From Rhodobiaceae bacterium (lineage in GTDB: Bacteria > Pseudomonadota > Alphaproteobacteria > RS24): a stretch of DNA of 64,000 bases. This document shows, in pieces, positions 28,586 through 37,665 of this stretch. The notes below the pieces were generated by a model that saw only the letters and a list, made by a program, of their open reading frames with translations, was not told where the DNA came from and searched no databases. A program made the position numbers and the translations under genes. The stretch covers positions 1 to 64,000 of the forward strand of contig JABJKE010000012.1 in NCBI GenBank assembly GCA_018660505.1, written 5' to 3'. The first letter of the stretch is position 1; every line of letters begins with the position of its first letter.

Positions 28586-30004
28586 ATGATGGAGACGCAA
28601 GAAATCAAAGATAAAGGCCCTAATGACCCCAATGATAAGTCTTGTTATATCAAGACCTTCGGGTGCCAAATGAATGTCTATGACAGCCAGCGCATGGCGG
28701 AAGCCTTGGTGGAGGCTGGCTATCGCGCGGTCGAGACACCCGACGATGCCGATATGATTATTCTCAACACCTGCCATATTCGCGAGAAAGCGGCGGAAAA
28801 AGTCTATCATGAGCTGGGTCGACTGCGCCCTTTGAAGCAGCGCAATAAAAACATGGTTATCGGCGTGGCCGGGTGCGTGGCTCAGGCTGAAGGGGCGGAA
28901 ATTATGTCGCGCGCGCCGATGGTCGATATGGTGTTTGGTCCGCAAACCTTTCAGCAATTGCCAGCCATGCTGGAAGAAGTGTCGCAAACGCGCTCGCAGG
29001 GGCGCAAGGCCAGATTGGTGCGCACAGAGTTTCCCGCCGCCGAGAAATTTGCCGCCCTGACCCATGTGCCGCGAAAACCGATTACCCGCAGCCCCAGCGC
29101 CTATGTGACGGTGCAAGAAGGCTGCGATAAATTCTGCACATTCTGTGTGGTGCCTTATACGCGCGGCGAAGAAGTCTCGCGCGCGGCCGCAGATATTATC
29201 GCCGAAGCCAAAGGGCTGGCCGCTCAAGGGGTGTGTGAAATTACCCTCTTGGGGCAGAATGTGAACGCTTGGCAAGACCGCGATAGCGGCCAGCGGCTTG
29301 CGGGTCTTTTGGATGTTCTCGCCGATATCGACGGCTTGCATCGCCTGCGCTTTACCACCAGCCATCCGCGCGATATGGATGCGGCGTTAATTGCCGCGCA
29401 TGGGGCAAATGAAAAGCTCATGCCCTATCTGCATCTGCCGGTGCAGGCGGGGTCGGATAAAATTTTAAAGGCCATGAACCGCAAACATACGGCGGCCGAG
29501 TATATTGCGCTGTGCAAAGCGTTTCGCGCCGTGCGGCCAGACTTGGCTTTATCGTCCGATTTTATCATCGGCTTTCCCGGCGAGACCGACGAAGATTTTG
29601 CCGCCACCATGGCTTTGGTCGAAGAAGTGACTTACGCACAAGCCTATTCGTTTAAATATTCCCCGCGCCCTGGCACGCCAGCGGCAGAGGCAGAAAACCA
29701 AGTCGATGAAGCGGTCAAAGCGGCCCGTCTGCAAACCATTCAAGCGTTGATCAGTTCTCAACAAAGCGCCTTTAACGATGCGCAAATGGGCAAAACTTTG
29801 CCGATTTTATTCGATAAGCCGTCCAAACATGCGGGCCAAATTACTGGCCGAAGCCCCTATTTGCAGCCCGTGCACGTAAAAGTGCCAGAGGGCCAAGATG
29901 GGGAGGCTTTATTTGCCGCCGTGCGCGGGCGCATTCTGCCGGTCGAGATTACCCGCACGCATCGCAATAGTTTGAGCGGTCAATTGGCCGACAGCTTTCG
30001 TTAG
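28586..30004 (+). CDS. miaB: tRNA-2-methylthio-N6-dimethylallyladenosine synthase MiaB
   Basis: MiaB is a radical SAM methylthiotransferase that adds the 2-methylthio group to i6A37 of tRNA. The 472-residue product has the UPF0004 domain with the auxiliary cluster cysteines ([32 protein letters not shown]) and the radical SAM CX3CX2C at Cys180, Cys184 and Cys187 ([17 protein letters not shown]). A C-terminal TRAM domain starts near residue 385. Two adjacent ATG codons are possible starts. It precedes phoH by 90 bases, as in many proteobacteria. Confidence 0.97.
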   Translation: MMETQEIKDKGPNDPNDKSCYIKTFGCQMNVYDSQRMAEALVEAGYRAVETPDDADMIILNTCHIREKAAEKVYHELGRLRPLKQRNKNMVIGVAGCVAQAEGAEIMSRAPMVDMVFGPQTFQQLPAMLEEVSQTRSQGRKARLVRTEFPAAEKFAALTHVPRKPITRSPSAYVTVQEGCDKFCTFCVVPYTRGEEVSRAAADIIAEAKGLAAQGVCEITLLGQNVNAWQDRDSGQRLAGLLDVLADIDGLHRLRFTTSHPRDMDAALIAAHGANEKLMPYLHLPVQAGSDKILKAMNRKHTAAEYIALCKAFRAVRPDLALSSDFIIGFPGETDEDFAATMALVEEVTYAQAYSFKYSPRPGTPAAEAENQVDEAVKAARLQTIQALISSQQSAFNDAQMGKTLPILFDKPSKHAGQITGRSPYLQPVHVKVPEGQDGEALFAAVRGRILPVEITRTHRNSLSGQLADSFR

Positions 30005-30094
30005 GACTTGCCAAGCGCGTGAAAACTTCTGATACTTGGTATATATGGTTCACAAAATGCATGACAAAATGACAGGCCTTTTAGGAGCACGCGC

Positions 30095-31252
30095 TTGAGC
30101 GGTTCTCAAAAGCCATCCACAGCAGATACAAGCGCTCCAAAACGCTCTTCTCCGAAACGCGCGGCAAAGCCTTTCGTGCTTCAGTTCGACAATAATCAGC
30201 TGTTGCCTGAGCTCTATGGCGAGCACGGCAAAAATCTGGCGCGCATCGAGCAGACTTTGGATGTCTCTTTATCCAATCGCGGCAATCAGGTTTCCATTTC
30301 GGGTGCCGAGGAAGATTGCACGCGCGCCGCACAAGTGTTGGGCACGCTGTATCATCACCTCGAACGCGGCGCAGAAGTGACCGGCGGCGACGTTGATGGC
30401 GCTTTGCGTCTCAGCCTCGGCGCGGGTGAAACCCCCTCGGGCGGCAATGGCGTATCGGCAAACAGCAATGGCAAGGGCAATGGAAAAACCGCGGCGCCCT
30501 TAACGGGAAAAGCGGCGCTGAGAACGCAAAAGCGCGAAGTCTTGCCGCGCTCGCCCATGCAAGCCGCCTATATTGATGCTTTATTGACCAGCGAGCTGGT
30601 GGTGGGATGTGGCCCTGCGGGGACGGGCAAAACCTATTTGGCCGTGGCGGCTGCGGCCGCCATGTTGGTGGAAGGGAAAGTCGACCGCATTATTCTCTCG
30701 CGCCCAGCCGTGGAAGCCGGCGAGAACTTAGGCTTCTTGCCAGGCGATATGCGCGATAAAGTAGACCCTTATTTGCGCCCGCTTTATGACGCGCTTTATG
30801 ACATGTTGCCCGGCCCACAAGTTATTCGGTCTTTGGAAAGCGGCGAGATTGAAATCGCGCCTTTGGCCTTCATGCGCGGTCGCACTTTGGCCAATAGTTT
30901 TGTCATTCTCGATGAAAGCCAAAACGCCACGCCCATGCAGATGAAAATGTTTCTGACGCGGATGGGCGAAAACTCTCGCATGGTTATCACCGGCGACCCG
31001 AGCCAAGTGGATTTGCCTTTTGGCGCCAAGTCTGGCCTGAAGGATGCGTTGGAAATTCTGCCGAAAATCAAAGGTTGTGAGATTATTCATTTCGGCGAAG
31101 ATGATGTGGTGCGCCATGATATGGTTACGCGCATCGTGAAGGCTTATAATAAGCGCGACGGCAAATTACCGCCCTTGCAAAGACATCCCAAAAAGACATC
31201 GAAAAAGGTGCTGGATGAGAAACCAAACGAGCCAGGTGATGACGAAAAATAA
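30095..31252 (+). CDS. PhoH-family ATPase (YbeZ)
   Basis: PhoH/YbeZ is a nucleotide-binding protein linked to the YbeY endoribonuclease. The 385-residue product has an N-terminal KH-like RNA-binding region (QFDNNQLLPELYGEHGKNLARIEQTLDVSLSNRG) and a linker rich in Gly and Asn. The ATPase domain has Walker A GPAGTGKTYLA at about residue 173, LSRPAVEAGENLGFLPGDM and Walker B FVILDESQNATP. The start is TTG at 30095, seven bases after AGGAG. It overlaps ybeY by 38 bases. In E. coli the equivalent ybeZYX-lnt operon is heat-inducible, but I see no RpoH-type promoter here. Confidence 0.94.
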   Translation: MSGSQKPSTADTSAPKRSSPKRAAKPFVLQFDNNQLLPELYGEHGKNLARIEQTLDVSLSNRGNQVSISGAEEDCTRAAQVLGTLYHHLERGAEVTGGDVDGALRLSLGAGETPSGGNGVSANSNGKGNGKTAAPLTGKAALRTQKREVLPRSPMQAAYIDALLTSELVVGCGPAGTGKTYLAVAAAAAMLVEGKVDRIILSRPAVEAGENLGFLPGDMRDKVDPYLRPLYDALYDMLPGPQVIRSLESGEIEIAPLAFMRGRTLANSFVILDESQNATPMQMKMFLTRMGENSRMVITGDPSQVDLPFGAKSGLKDALEILPKIKGCEIIHFGEDDVVRHDMVTRIVKAYNKRDGKLPPLQRHPKKTSKKVLDEKPNEPGDDEK

Positions 31253-31820
31253 CGCCCTTCCGCCGGATGATGACGCGGAGCCCGACAGTCTGGGCCAAAC
31301 CCCGGGCCTCACCTTAGACATCGATATGCGCGATGCGCGCTGGCAGGCGCTTGCCGATGATTTGCGCCAGCAAGCAGATTTTATTTGGGCGCATTTAGAC
31401 CCCAAGGGCGCCATGCCCGCTGCCGAGGCGTGCCTTGTCTTGGCCGATGATGCGGCGCTGGCGGATATGAACCAAAGGTTTCGAGATAAATCTGGCCCGA
31501 CCAATGTGTTGAGTTTTCCGGCGCTGGATTTTGCAAAGCCTGTAAAGGGCGCGCAGGATTTATCGAACCCCGCCTTTGTGCTGCTGGGCGATATTGTTAT
31601 GTCCTATGACCGCTTAGCGGCCGAGGCCCAAGCGCAGGGCAAGAGCGAACAGGCGCATGGCCTGCATTTGCTGACCCATGGGCTTTTGCACCTCTTGGGC
31701 TATGACCATGAAAACGAGCCAGACGCGCAGGTGATGGAAAGCTTGGAAAGCAAATTGCTCGGCGCGGCTGGGTTTCCCAACCCCTATGATGCGCCCCCTC
31801 AACAGGAGTATGAAACATGA
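31215..31820 (+). CDS. ybeY: Endoribonuclease YbeY
   Basis: YbeY is a metal-dependent endoribonuclease required for 16S rRNA 3'-end maturation and ribosome quality control. The 201-residue product has the zinc site HGLLHLLGYDHENEPDAQVME near residue 154, matching HGxLHLxGYDH, and the upstream SxxVLSFP block (GPTNVLSFPALDF). I chose the ATG at 31215 because AAGGTG lies four bases before it. An internal ATG at 31239 would shorten the protein by eight residues but has a poorly spaced site. Its stop overlaps corC (ATGA). Confidence 0.95.
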   Translation: MRNQTSQVMTKNNALPPDDDAEPDSLGQTPGLTLDIDMRDARWQALADDLRQQADFIWAHLDPKGAMPAAEACLVLADDAALADMNQRFRDKSGPTNVLSFPALDFAKPVKGAQDLSNPAFVLLGDIVMSYDRLAAEAQAQGKSEQAHGLHLLTHGLLHLLGYDHENEPDAQVMESLESKLLGAAGFPNPYDAPPQQEYET

Positions 31821-32722
31821 GTGCCACTTCTTCCGGAACCAGCTGGTGGCGCGCCCTCTTTGGCGGCGCCGAGAGCTCGCTGCGCGAAAGCATTGAAGAT
31901 GTATTGGACGAGACCCAAGGCGAAACCGCCGACTTCTCTGACGAAGAACGTCATATGCTCAAAAACCTGCTGGGTTTTCGCGATGTTCGCCTCGACGATG
32001 TGATGGTGCCGCGCGCCGATATTGATGCGGTGGAAGCGGATATTGGGTTGCGCGATTTGCTGGCGCTGTTCTCTGAATGCGGTCACTCGCGCATGCCGGT
32101 CTTTCGCGAGACGCTCGATCAGCCCATCGGCATGGTGCATGTCAAAGATGTTTTATCGGCCGTGCAATCGAGCCTCGACCAAGCGGGCGCCAACATGGAG
32201 GCTATCGATTTAGCGCCTTTGGTGCGCCCGGTTTTATTCGTGCCGCCCTCGATGCCGGCGATGGAATTGCTGGTAAAAATGCAAGCGACGCGCGGCCATA
32301 TGGCTTTGGTCATCGATGAATATGGCGGCACGGATGGTCTGGTGACGATTGAAGATTTAATCGAGGAAATCGTCGGCGAGATTGAAGACGAGCATGATGA
32401 AGAAGAAGAGCTCTTGCGCCCGCTGAATGAAGATGGCCATTGGCGCGCCCATGCGCGCCTGCCGCTCAGCGATATGGAAGAGGCTTTGAGTGTCAACCTC
32501 GCCAGCGTGGAGGGCTATGACGATATTGATACGCTTGGCGGGCTGGTGTTTGCCAAAGCCGGACGCGTGCCCGAACGCGGCGAAATGATTGCCCATGATA
32601 TGGGTGAGGGGCGGGCGCTCGAATTTATCATTCATGACGGCGACGCGCGCCGGATTAAACAATTAGATGTGCGTCTGGTTTCGCGGGGCCCCAAACCAAG
32701 CCGAAAAGGCAAGGCTGGCTAA
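31817..32722 (+). CDS. CBS-domain transporter-associated protein, HlyC/CorC family
   Basis: A 301-residue soluble CorC-type protein. Two CBS domains are visible (VMVPRADIDAVEADIGLRDLL with GHSRMPVFRETLDQPIGMVHVKDVL, and MELLVKMQATRGHMALVIDEYGGTDGLVTIEDLIEEIVGEI). The C-terminal transporter-associated domain follows. There is no DUF21 membrane domain. CorC has been linked to magnesium/cobalt efflux, but its place between ybeY and lnt is conserved without a firm role. Start and stop overlap both neighbours (ATGA and TAATG), indicating tight operon organisation. Confidence 0.92.
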   Translation: MSATSSGTSWWRALFGGAESSLRESIEDVLDETQGETADFSDEERHMLKNLLGFRDVRLDDVMVPRADIDAVEADIGLRDLLALFSECGHSRMPVFRETLDQPIGMVHVKDVLSAVQSSLDQAGANMEAIDLAPLVRPVLFVPPSMPAMELLVKMQATRGHMALVIDEYGGTDGLVTIEDLIEEIVGEIEDEHDEEEELLRPLNEDGHWRAHARLPLSDMEEALSVNLASVEGYDDIDTLGGLVFAKAGRVPERGEMIAHDMGEGRALEFIIHDGDARRIKQLDVRLVSRGPKPSRKGKAG

Positions 32723-34302
32723 TGGCTGGTTGGCTCTCGTTTTGTGCGGCTTTTTGCGCGGCCCATCCCAAACGCATGGGGCTTTTGGCCGGGCTTATTT
32801 TACCTTTGGCCTTTGCGCCGTTTCAAATCTTGCCGATTTTCTATCTGTCCTATGGATTGTTTTTTTGGCTCGCGTGGCAAGGTCGCGAGACGCCCAAAAG
32901 ATTGTTTGTCTTGGGGTGGGTGTTTGGCTTTGGCCAATTTTTCACCGGCCTTTTGTGGGTGGGCGAAGCCTTTTTGGTCGAGGCGGAGCATTTTTTATGG
33001 GCGCTGCCTTTTGCCGTAACTTTATTGCCGGCGGGACTGGCTTTATTTGGCGCTTTGGCGCTTTGGCTGTGGGGGCATTTAATGGCGCGCTTTGCCATGC
33101 GGCGCTTGTTGGCAAGTTTGAGCTTGGCGCTTTTGCTGGTTCTGGCGGCCTATCTGCGGGGCACGGTGTTCACCGGACTGCCGTGGAATTTGCCAGCCAT
33201 GGGCTGGGGCAGTTGGCTTTATTTAGCGCAAGCCGCGAGTTTTATTGGCGTGCACGGGCTAGGGTTGGTGGCACTGGTCAGCGTCGCTCTTCTCATGGCG
33301 GAGCGGGCGCATTTGCGCTGGATGGCTTTGGGCCTAGGGCTGCTGGCTCTCTTATTTGGGGTGGTTCGTCTGCACGGTTTTGCCGACCCGGCGGCCAGCG
33401 AGACGGTGGTCACCGTGGTGCAGCCGAATATTTCGCAGCGTGAAAAATGGCTGCCCGAAAAACGCGAGGACCATATAGAGACGATTTTGAAATTAACCCA
33501 ATTGGGGCTGGAATATGCGCCCAAGACAAATCTTATCCTTTGGCCTGAAACCGCCATCCCCGCCCTCATTGATGAAGGCACGGGGTTTGCCGACCGGCTT
33601 CGCGCCGCCCTGCCAGCGCTCTCTGCCGAGGGGCAATTGCCCCCCTATATTCTCACGGGCGCGGTGCGACGCGAGGTTGGTCTGACGCGCGACCAATTTT
33701 ATAATAGCGCCATGCTATGGTCGGGCGATGGCCATTTATTGGCCAAATCGGACAAGCATCATTTGGTGCCCTTTGGCGAATATTTGCCCCTGCAAGACTG
33801 GCTGGAGGCGATCGGTCTACAGCAATTGGTCCGCTTGCCCGGTGGCTATGACTATGGCCCCCCCCATGCTCGATTGAGCGCGGCGGGCTTGCCGATACTG
33901 GCGCCTTTGATTTGTTATGAGGGTATTTTCCCAACTCTATCTGCCAGCCCAAAGGGGGTGGCGCGTCCGGATGTGCTGGTCAATATAACCAATGATGGCT
34001 GGTTTGGAAATTGGCATGGGCCGCATCAACATATCGCGCAAGTGCGCCTGCGGGCCATCGAACAAGGCTTGCCTTTGGTGCGCAGTGCCAATACCGGCAT
34101 CTCCGCTGTTTTCGATGCCAAGGGACGCCAGCTCGAGGGTTTGCCCTTGGGCGAGGCGGGCGTTTTTTCTTTACCTCTGCCTTCGGCCTTGGCACCGAGC
34201 GTCTATGCGCGGTTTGGCGATAGTTTGTTTTTTGCGCTTTGGCTGAGTTTGGCTTTGGTGATTGTCTATCTGCGCCCTCGGCGGGTAGCGCCCGCGCAGT
34301 AA
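32722..34302 (+). CDS. lnt: Apolipoprotein N-acyltransferase
   Basis: Lnt adds the third acyl chain to the N-terminal Cys of lipoproteins in the inner membrane. The 526-residue protein has about seven or eight N-terminal membrane helices and then a periplasmic nitrilase-like domain. The catalytic triad is identifiable: Glu276 in WPETAIP, Lys345 in KSDKHHLVPFGEYLP, and Cys398 in ICYEGIF. The block VNITNDGWFGNWHGPHQH is also characteristic. It shares one base with the corC stop. Its substrates here would include the LpoA-like lipoprotein encoded at 6.5-8.2 kb. Confidence 0.96.
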   Translation: MAGWLSFCAAFCAAHPKRMGLLAGLILPLAFAPFQILPIFYLSYGLFFWLAWQGRETPKRLFVLGWVFGFGQFFTGLLWVGEAFLVEAEHFLWALPFAVTLLPAGLALFGALALWLWGHLMARFAMRRLLASLSLALLLVLAAYLRGTVFTGLPWNLPAMGWGSWLYLAQAASFIGVHGLGLVALVSVALLMAERAHLRWMALGLGLLALLFGVVRLHGFADPAASETVVTVVQPNISQREKWLPEKREDHIETILKLTQLGLEYAPKTNLILWPETAIPALIDEGTGFADRLRAALPALSAEGQLPPYILTGAVRREVGLTRDQFYNSAMLWSGDGHLLAKSDKHHLVPFGEYLPLQDWLEAIGLQQLVRLPGGYDYGPPHARLSAAGLPILAPLICYEGIFPTLSASPKGVARPDVLVNITNDGWFGNWHGPHQHIAQVRLRAIEQGLPLVRSANTGISAVFDAKGRQLEGLPLGEAGVFSLPLPSALAPSVYARFGDSLFFALWLSLALVIVYLRPRRVAPAQ

Positions 34303-34323
34303 GCTTTTCTCCAGATAAAACAA

Positions 34324-34352
34324 TTGCCCTTGGCGCCTCTCTCCGCCATAGT
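34324..34352 (+). promoter_or_regulatory. Probable promoter of the XRE regulator gene
   Basis: TTGCCC (34324-34329), a 17-base spacer and CATAGT (34347-34352), about 48 bases before the ATG. Moderate match to a housekeeping promoter. Confidence 0.4.
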
Positions 34353-34399
34353 CTTTGGGGTAACCTGCGTCTCAAAAAAAATAATAGAGGAGGCAGATT

Positions 34400-34819
34400 A
34401 TGCCACGAAAAAAACATCAAGCCGTCGATGCTTTCATTGGTGCGCGGGTGCGCTTGCGGCGCCTCATGTTGGGCATGAGCCAAGAAGAATTGAGCAATCA
34501 ATTGGGCGTGACTTTCCAGCAAATTCAAAAATATGAGAAAGGCGTCAATCGCATTTCGGCCAGCCGCTTGTTCGAGCTGTCGCATGCTTTAGATGTGCCT
34601 GTGCAGTTTTTCTTTGATGGCCTAGATGAGCCAACAGACCCTTATCCGGAAGCGGGAATGGCCGATGAGCCGCTGTTAAACCCCTATCTTGATTTTGTCA
34701 GCAGCGGCCAAGGCGTAGAGCTCAATCGCGCGTTTTTGGAAATCACTGATGATGATTTGCGCCGCCAATTACTCTCGGTTGTCTCCAATATTGCCAGGGT
34801 TAATCGGACGCAAGATTAA
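34400..34819 (+). CDS. XRE-family helix-turn-helix transcriptional regulator
   Basis: A 139-residue Cro/CI-type regulator. The HTH lies at about residues 14-68: IGARVRLRRLMLGMSQEELSNQLGVTFQQIQKYEKG, followed by NRISASRLFELSHALDVPVQFFFDGL. The C-terminal 60 residues are acidic and of unknown function. Very similar regulators lie between lnt and metK in many alphaproteobacteria, but I cannot assign its targets from sequence. It has a strong GAGGAGG ribosome site and its own probable promoter. Confidence 0.92.
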   Translation: MPRKKHQAVDAFIGARVRLRRLMLGMSQEELSNQLGVTFQQIQKYEKGVNRISASRLFELSHALDVPVQFFFDGLDEPTDPYPEAGMADEPLLNPYLDFVSSGQGVELNRAFLEITDDDLRRQLLSVVSNIARVNRTQD

Positions 34820-34863
34820 GCCGACCCGGCCCGCAGCAAATAAGTTTTTTTCACGCAACAGAC

Positions 34864-34898
34864 TTGACCATTGGGGCCTTGCCTGCCAAATAAAGGCC
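34864..34898 (+). promoter_or_regulatory. Putative metK promoter and leader inverted repeat
   Basis: TTGACC (34864-34869) with an 18-base spacer to AAATAA could be a promoter. The same stretch carries the inverted repeat GGCCTT/AAGGCC (34875-34880 and 34893-34898, 12-base loop). I do not see the conserved core of any SAM riboswitch I know. Confidence 0.3.
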
Positions 34899-34924
34899 AT
34901 TGAAAAATCGTTAAGGATATTGTG

Positions 34925-36091
34925 ATGCGCGCTTCTTATGAATTTACGTCCGAATCTGTTTCGGAAGGTCACCCAGATAAAGTCTGTGACCGGATTTCGG
35001 ATAGTATTTTAGATGCCTTTCTGGCGCGCGACCCACAAGCCCGCGTGGCCGTGGAAACCTTAACGACGACAAATTTAATCGTTCTGGCTGGCGAAGTCCG
35101 CCCCGCCGGATTGGTGTCCAATGAAGAAATGGAAGCCATCGCCCGCGCCGCCGTGAAAGACATCGGCTATGAGCAAGATGGGTTCCATTGGCAAAACGCA
35201 GAAGTGCAAGTGCATGTGCATGGCCAATCGGCGCATATCGCGCAAGGCGTTGACGCCGATGGCAGTGATAAAGAAGAAGGGGCTGGCGACCAGGGCATTA
35301 TGTTTGGCTATGCTTGCCGCGAAACCGAAGACCTCATGCCCGCGCCGATTGCTTATAGCCATCAAATTTTGGCCGATATGGCAGCAGCCAGAAAATCAGG
35401 CGGCGTGCAAGGCCTCGGCCCCGACAGCAAAAGCCAAGTGACTTTGGCCTATGAAAACGGCAAGCCGGTGGGCGCCACGTCGGTTGTGGTGTCGACCCAA
35501 CATGATGACGGCCTGACACAAGATGATGTGCGCGCGCTCGTGCGCCCTTTCGTTGAAAACGTCTTGCCAGATGGCTGGATGTGCCCCGAAGAGACTTTTT
35601 ATGTCAACCCAACGGGCACATTTGTCATTGGCGGCCCGGATGGGGATGCGGGTCTGACGGGTCGTAAAATTATCGTCGATACATATGGCGGCGCGGCCCC
35701 GCATGGCGGCGGCGCCTTTTCTGGCAAAGACCCGACAAAAGTAGACCGCTCGGCCGCTTATGCATCGCGCTATTTGGCGAAAAATGTTGTGGCGGCCGGT
35801 CTGGCCGAACGCTGCACTTTGCAGCTTTCCTACGCCATTGGCGTGTCGCAACCTTTGTCGCTTTATGTCGATTTACATGGCACGGGCCAAGTCGAAGAAG
35901 CGGCGTTGGAGACAGCCTTGGCGCAAGTGATGGATTTAAGCCCACGCGGTATCCGCGAACATTTGGGCCTCAACAAACCGATTTATGCTCGCACGTCGGC
36001 TTATGGCCATTTTGGCCGCAAACCACAAGACGATGGCGGCTTCTCGTGGGAGCGCACCGACTTGGTGGATGCCATTAAGGGCGCGCTTTAG
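34925..36091 (+). CDS. metK: S-adenosylmethionine synthase
   Basis: MetK makes S-adenosylmethionine from methionine and ATP. The 388-residue product has the expected signatures: [19 protein letters not shown] at the N terminus, the [12 protein letters not shown] loop, and [26 protein letters not shown] near the middle. I use the ATG at 34925 rather than the GTG just before it. AAGGAT provides the ribosome site. SAM made here is the cofactor for TrmB, MiaB, RsmI, UbiE and HemW encoded nearby. trmB follows after six bases. Confidence 0.98.
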   Translation: MRASYEFTSESVSEGHPDKVCDRISDSILDAFLARDPQARVAVETLTTTNLIVLAGEVRPAGLVSNEEMEAIARAAVKDIGYEQDGFHWQNAEVQVHVHGQSAHIAQGVDADGSDKEEGAGDQGIMFGYACRETEDLMPAPIAYSHQILADMAAARKSGGVQGLGPDSKSQVTLAYENGKPVGATSVVVSTQHDDGLTQDDVRALVRPFVENVLPDGWMCPEETFYVNPTGTFVIGGPDGDAGLTGRKIIVDTYGGAAPHGGGAFSGKDPTKVDRSAAYASRYLAKNVVAAGLAERCTLQLSYAIGVSQPLSLYVDLHGTGQVEEAALETALAQVMDLSPRGIREHLGLNKPIYARTSAYGHFGRKPQDDGGFSWERTDLVDAIKGAL

Positions 36092-36097
36092 GCGTCT

Positions 36098-36877
36098 ATG
36101 GCGGAGCAGCCAAAACCTCCAGCGAAAACCCCAAGAGACGACAGAAAAGGGGACGCTATAAAACGCGTCGTCTATGGCCGACGCCAAGGCCATAAATTGC
36201 ACCCGCGACAAGCTAAATTGGTCGAGGCGCTTTTGCCGCGATTGCGCGTCGATGTGGGCGCCGAGGCGCGCCCTGCCGATTGGTTTTCGCGTGCCTTTGA
36301 GGCCTATGCTTTAGAAATCGGGTTTGGCGGCGGCGAGCATTTGGCGTCGCGCGCGCGGGCCCAGCCCGATGTGGGCTTTATTGGATGCGAACCGTTTTTA
36401 AACGGGGTTGCCAAATTGCTGATTGAGATAGACGAAGCCAATCTCGACAATATTGCCATCTATGATGATGACGCGCGAGATGTTTTGGAAGCCCTGCCAG
36501 ACCACTGTCTTGCGCAAATCTATTTGCTATACCCCGACCCATGGCACAAGAACCGGCATGACAAACGCCGCTTCATCAGTCCGCAAAACCTCGATCAAGT
36601 GTTTCGGGTTTTGCGCCCCGAGGGACGGTTTATGGTGGCCAGTGATATTCCTTCCTATATCGATTGGACGCTCAGCCACATACGCGCGCACGGCGGCTTT
36701 GCTTGGCACAATGCGGCGGGCGACCGCCAAAGGGCGCCGGAAGGCTGGCCCGGCACGCGCTATGAAGCCAAGGCCCTTCGCGAGGGCCGGGTGCCGACCT
36801 ATCTGGATTTCATCCGTCTCGACAGCCCCACACCGGGAAAATTAGAGGCGGATAACACAGACTTGCGCCGTCGTTAA
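36098..36877 (+). CDS. trmB: tRNA (guanine-N7-)-methyltransferase TrmB
   Basis: TrmB methylates G46 in the variable loop of tRNAs. The 259-residue protein has the basic N-terminal region, a SAM-binding EIGFGGGEHLASRARAQ block, and the catalytic and substrate segment LAQIYLLYPDPWHKNRHDKRR (LFPDPWPKxRHxKRR in relatives). The end is variable. It follows metK by six bases and is probably in the same transcript. A rimP-operon promoter begins inside its last codons. Confidence 0.95.
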   Translation: MAEQPKPPAKTPRDDRKGDAIKRVVYGRRQGHKLHPRQAKLVEALLPRLRVDVGAEARPADWFSRAFEAYALEIGFGGGEHLASRARAQPDVGFIGCEPFLNGVAKLLIEIDEANLDNIAIYDDDARDVLEALPDHCLAQIYLLYPDPWHKNRHDKRRFISPQNLDQVFRVLRPEGRFMVASDIPSYIDWTLSHIRAHGGFAWHNAAGDRQRAPEGWPGTRYEAKALREGRVPTYLDFIRLDSPTPGKLEADNTDLRRR

Positions 36878-36890
36878 AAATCGCTATAGT
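36863..36890 (+). promoter_or_regulatory. Promoter of the rimP-nusA-infB operon
   Basis: TTGCGC (36863-36868), a 16-base spacer and TATAGT (36885-36890). The -10 ends just past the trmB stop. The predicted leader is about 120 bases and contains the terminator-like hairpin described separately. Confidence 0.6.
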
Positions 36891-36915
36891 GACCGCAAAT
36901 GGAAGCTGCTTTTTG

Positions 36916-36949
36916 AAAGTGGGATGCTGGAAACGGCCCCGCTTTTTTT
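36916..36949 (+). terminator. Terminator-like hairpin in the rimP leader (possible attenuator)
   Basis: AAAGTGGG (36916-36923) pairs with CCCGCTTT (36938-36945), eight pairs with one G-U, followed directly by TTTT and lying inside a seven-T run. It is downstream of the predicted promoter and upstream of rimP, so it may end either trmB read-through or a fraction of rimP-operon transcripts. A second element, ATGAAAAAAGC at 36990-37000, is complementary to the T-rich arm at 36941-36952. Confidence 0.5.
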
Positions 36950-37020
36950 CATGGCCAAACGCCCGCTTTGGGCACGGTGATGGTGCAAGATGAAAAAAGC
37001 AGGAGTTTGAAGGAGATGTC

Positions 37021-37596
37021 ATGTCGCAAGACACGGCTCTAGATACGCCGCATTTAAAGGCGCCAGGCCCCGCGCGGCCGTTTTTGGAACTGGTGGAGCC
37101 AGTTATCGAAAGCCTTGGCTATGCGCTCTTGCGCATTCGCATGACCGGCGATGATGGCCAGGCGGTGCTGCAGATTATGGCGGAAAACGACGAAGGTGGG
37201 TTGCGCATTGCGCAATGCGAAGAAATTAGCCGCGCTCTATCCGATGTGATGGATGTTGAGAACCCGATTGCCGGCGCTTATGCGTTGGAGGTTTCTTCGC
37301 CAGGTGTGGCGCGGCCCCTAACCCGGCCCGTCGATTTTGAGCGCTGGGCCGGCTATGAAGCCAAATTAGGCCTGCGCGATGCCATTGATGGCCAGCGGCG
37401 GTTTCGCGGCGTGGTGCAAGGGTTTGCCGATGGTGAGGCTTTGTTAGAGGTTCAATTGGCGGGTTTTGAGACGCCGCAAGTCTTGGGATTGGCGATACAA
37501 AATATTGCCGAGGCGCGGTTGGTGCCAGACGAAGATGCCATTACGCAGGCGTTGAAACAGCAGAAGAAGCCCAAGAAGGGCGATAAAGATAAGTAA
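37021..37596 (+). CDS. rimP: Ribosome maturation factor RimP
   Basis: RimP assists 30S subunit assembly around S12 and the central pseudoknot. The 191-residue protein has the N-terminal alpha-beta domain (FLELVEPVIESLGYALLRIRMTGDD, CEEISRALSDVMDVENPIAGAYALEVSSPGVARPL) and a C-terminal SH3-like domain. The tail is lysine-rich. The ATG has a good AAGGAG site. It heads the rimP-nusA-ylxR-infB-rbfA-truB-rpsO-pnp cluster, a classic order, and is preceded by a leader with a terminator-like structure. Confidence 0.95.
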   Translation: MSQDTALDTPHLKAPGPARPFLELVEPVIESLGYALLRIRMTGDDGQAVLQIMAENDEGGLRIAQCEEISRALSDVMDVENPIAGAYALEVSSPGVARPLTRPVDFERWAGYEAKLGLRDAIDGQRRFRGVVQGFADGEALLEVQLAGFETPQVLGLAIQNIAEARLVPDEDAITQALKQQKKPKKGDKDK

Positions 37597-37665
37597 ACAG
37601 GTCGCGTCGGTAGACGCGATAAATGATATTCGACCCATTTGGGTCAGCCAATTTAGGAGATGAAA

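Noticed and set aside
30007..30046. Heat-shock promoter before phoH, as in the E. coli ybeZ operon
   Set aside because: CTTGCC and TATATAT are both present but 27 bases apart, and nothing like CTTG is at the correct distance.
34864..34898. SAM riboswitch before metK
   Set aside because: Only a simple GGCCTT/AAGGCC inverted repeat is present; no SAM-I, SAM-II or related conserved core can be seen.
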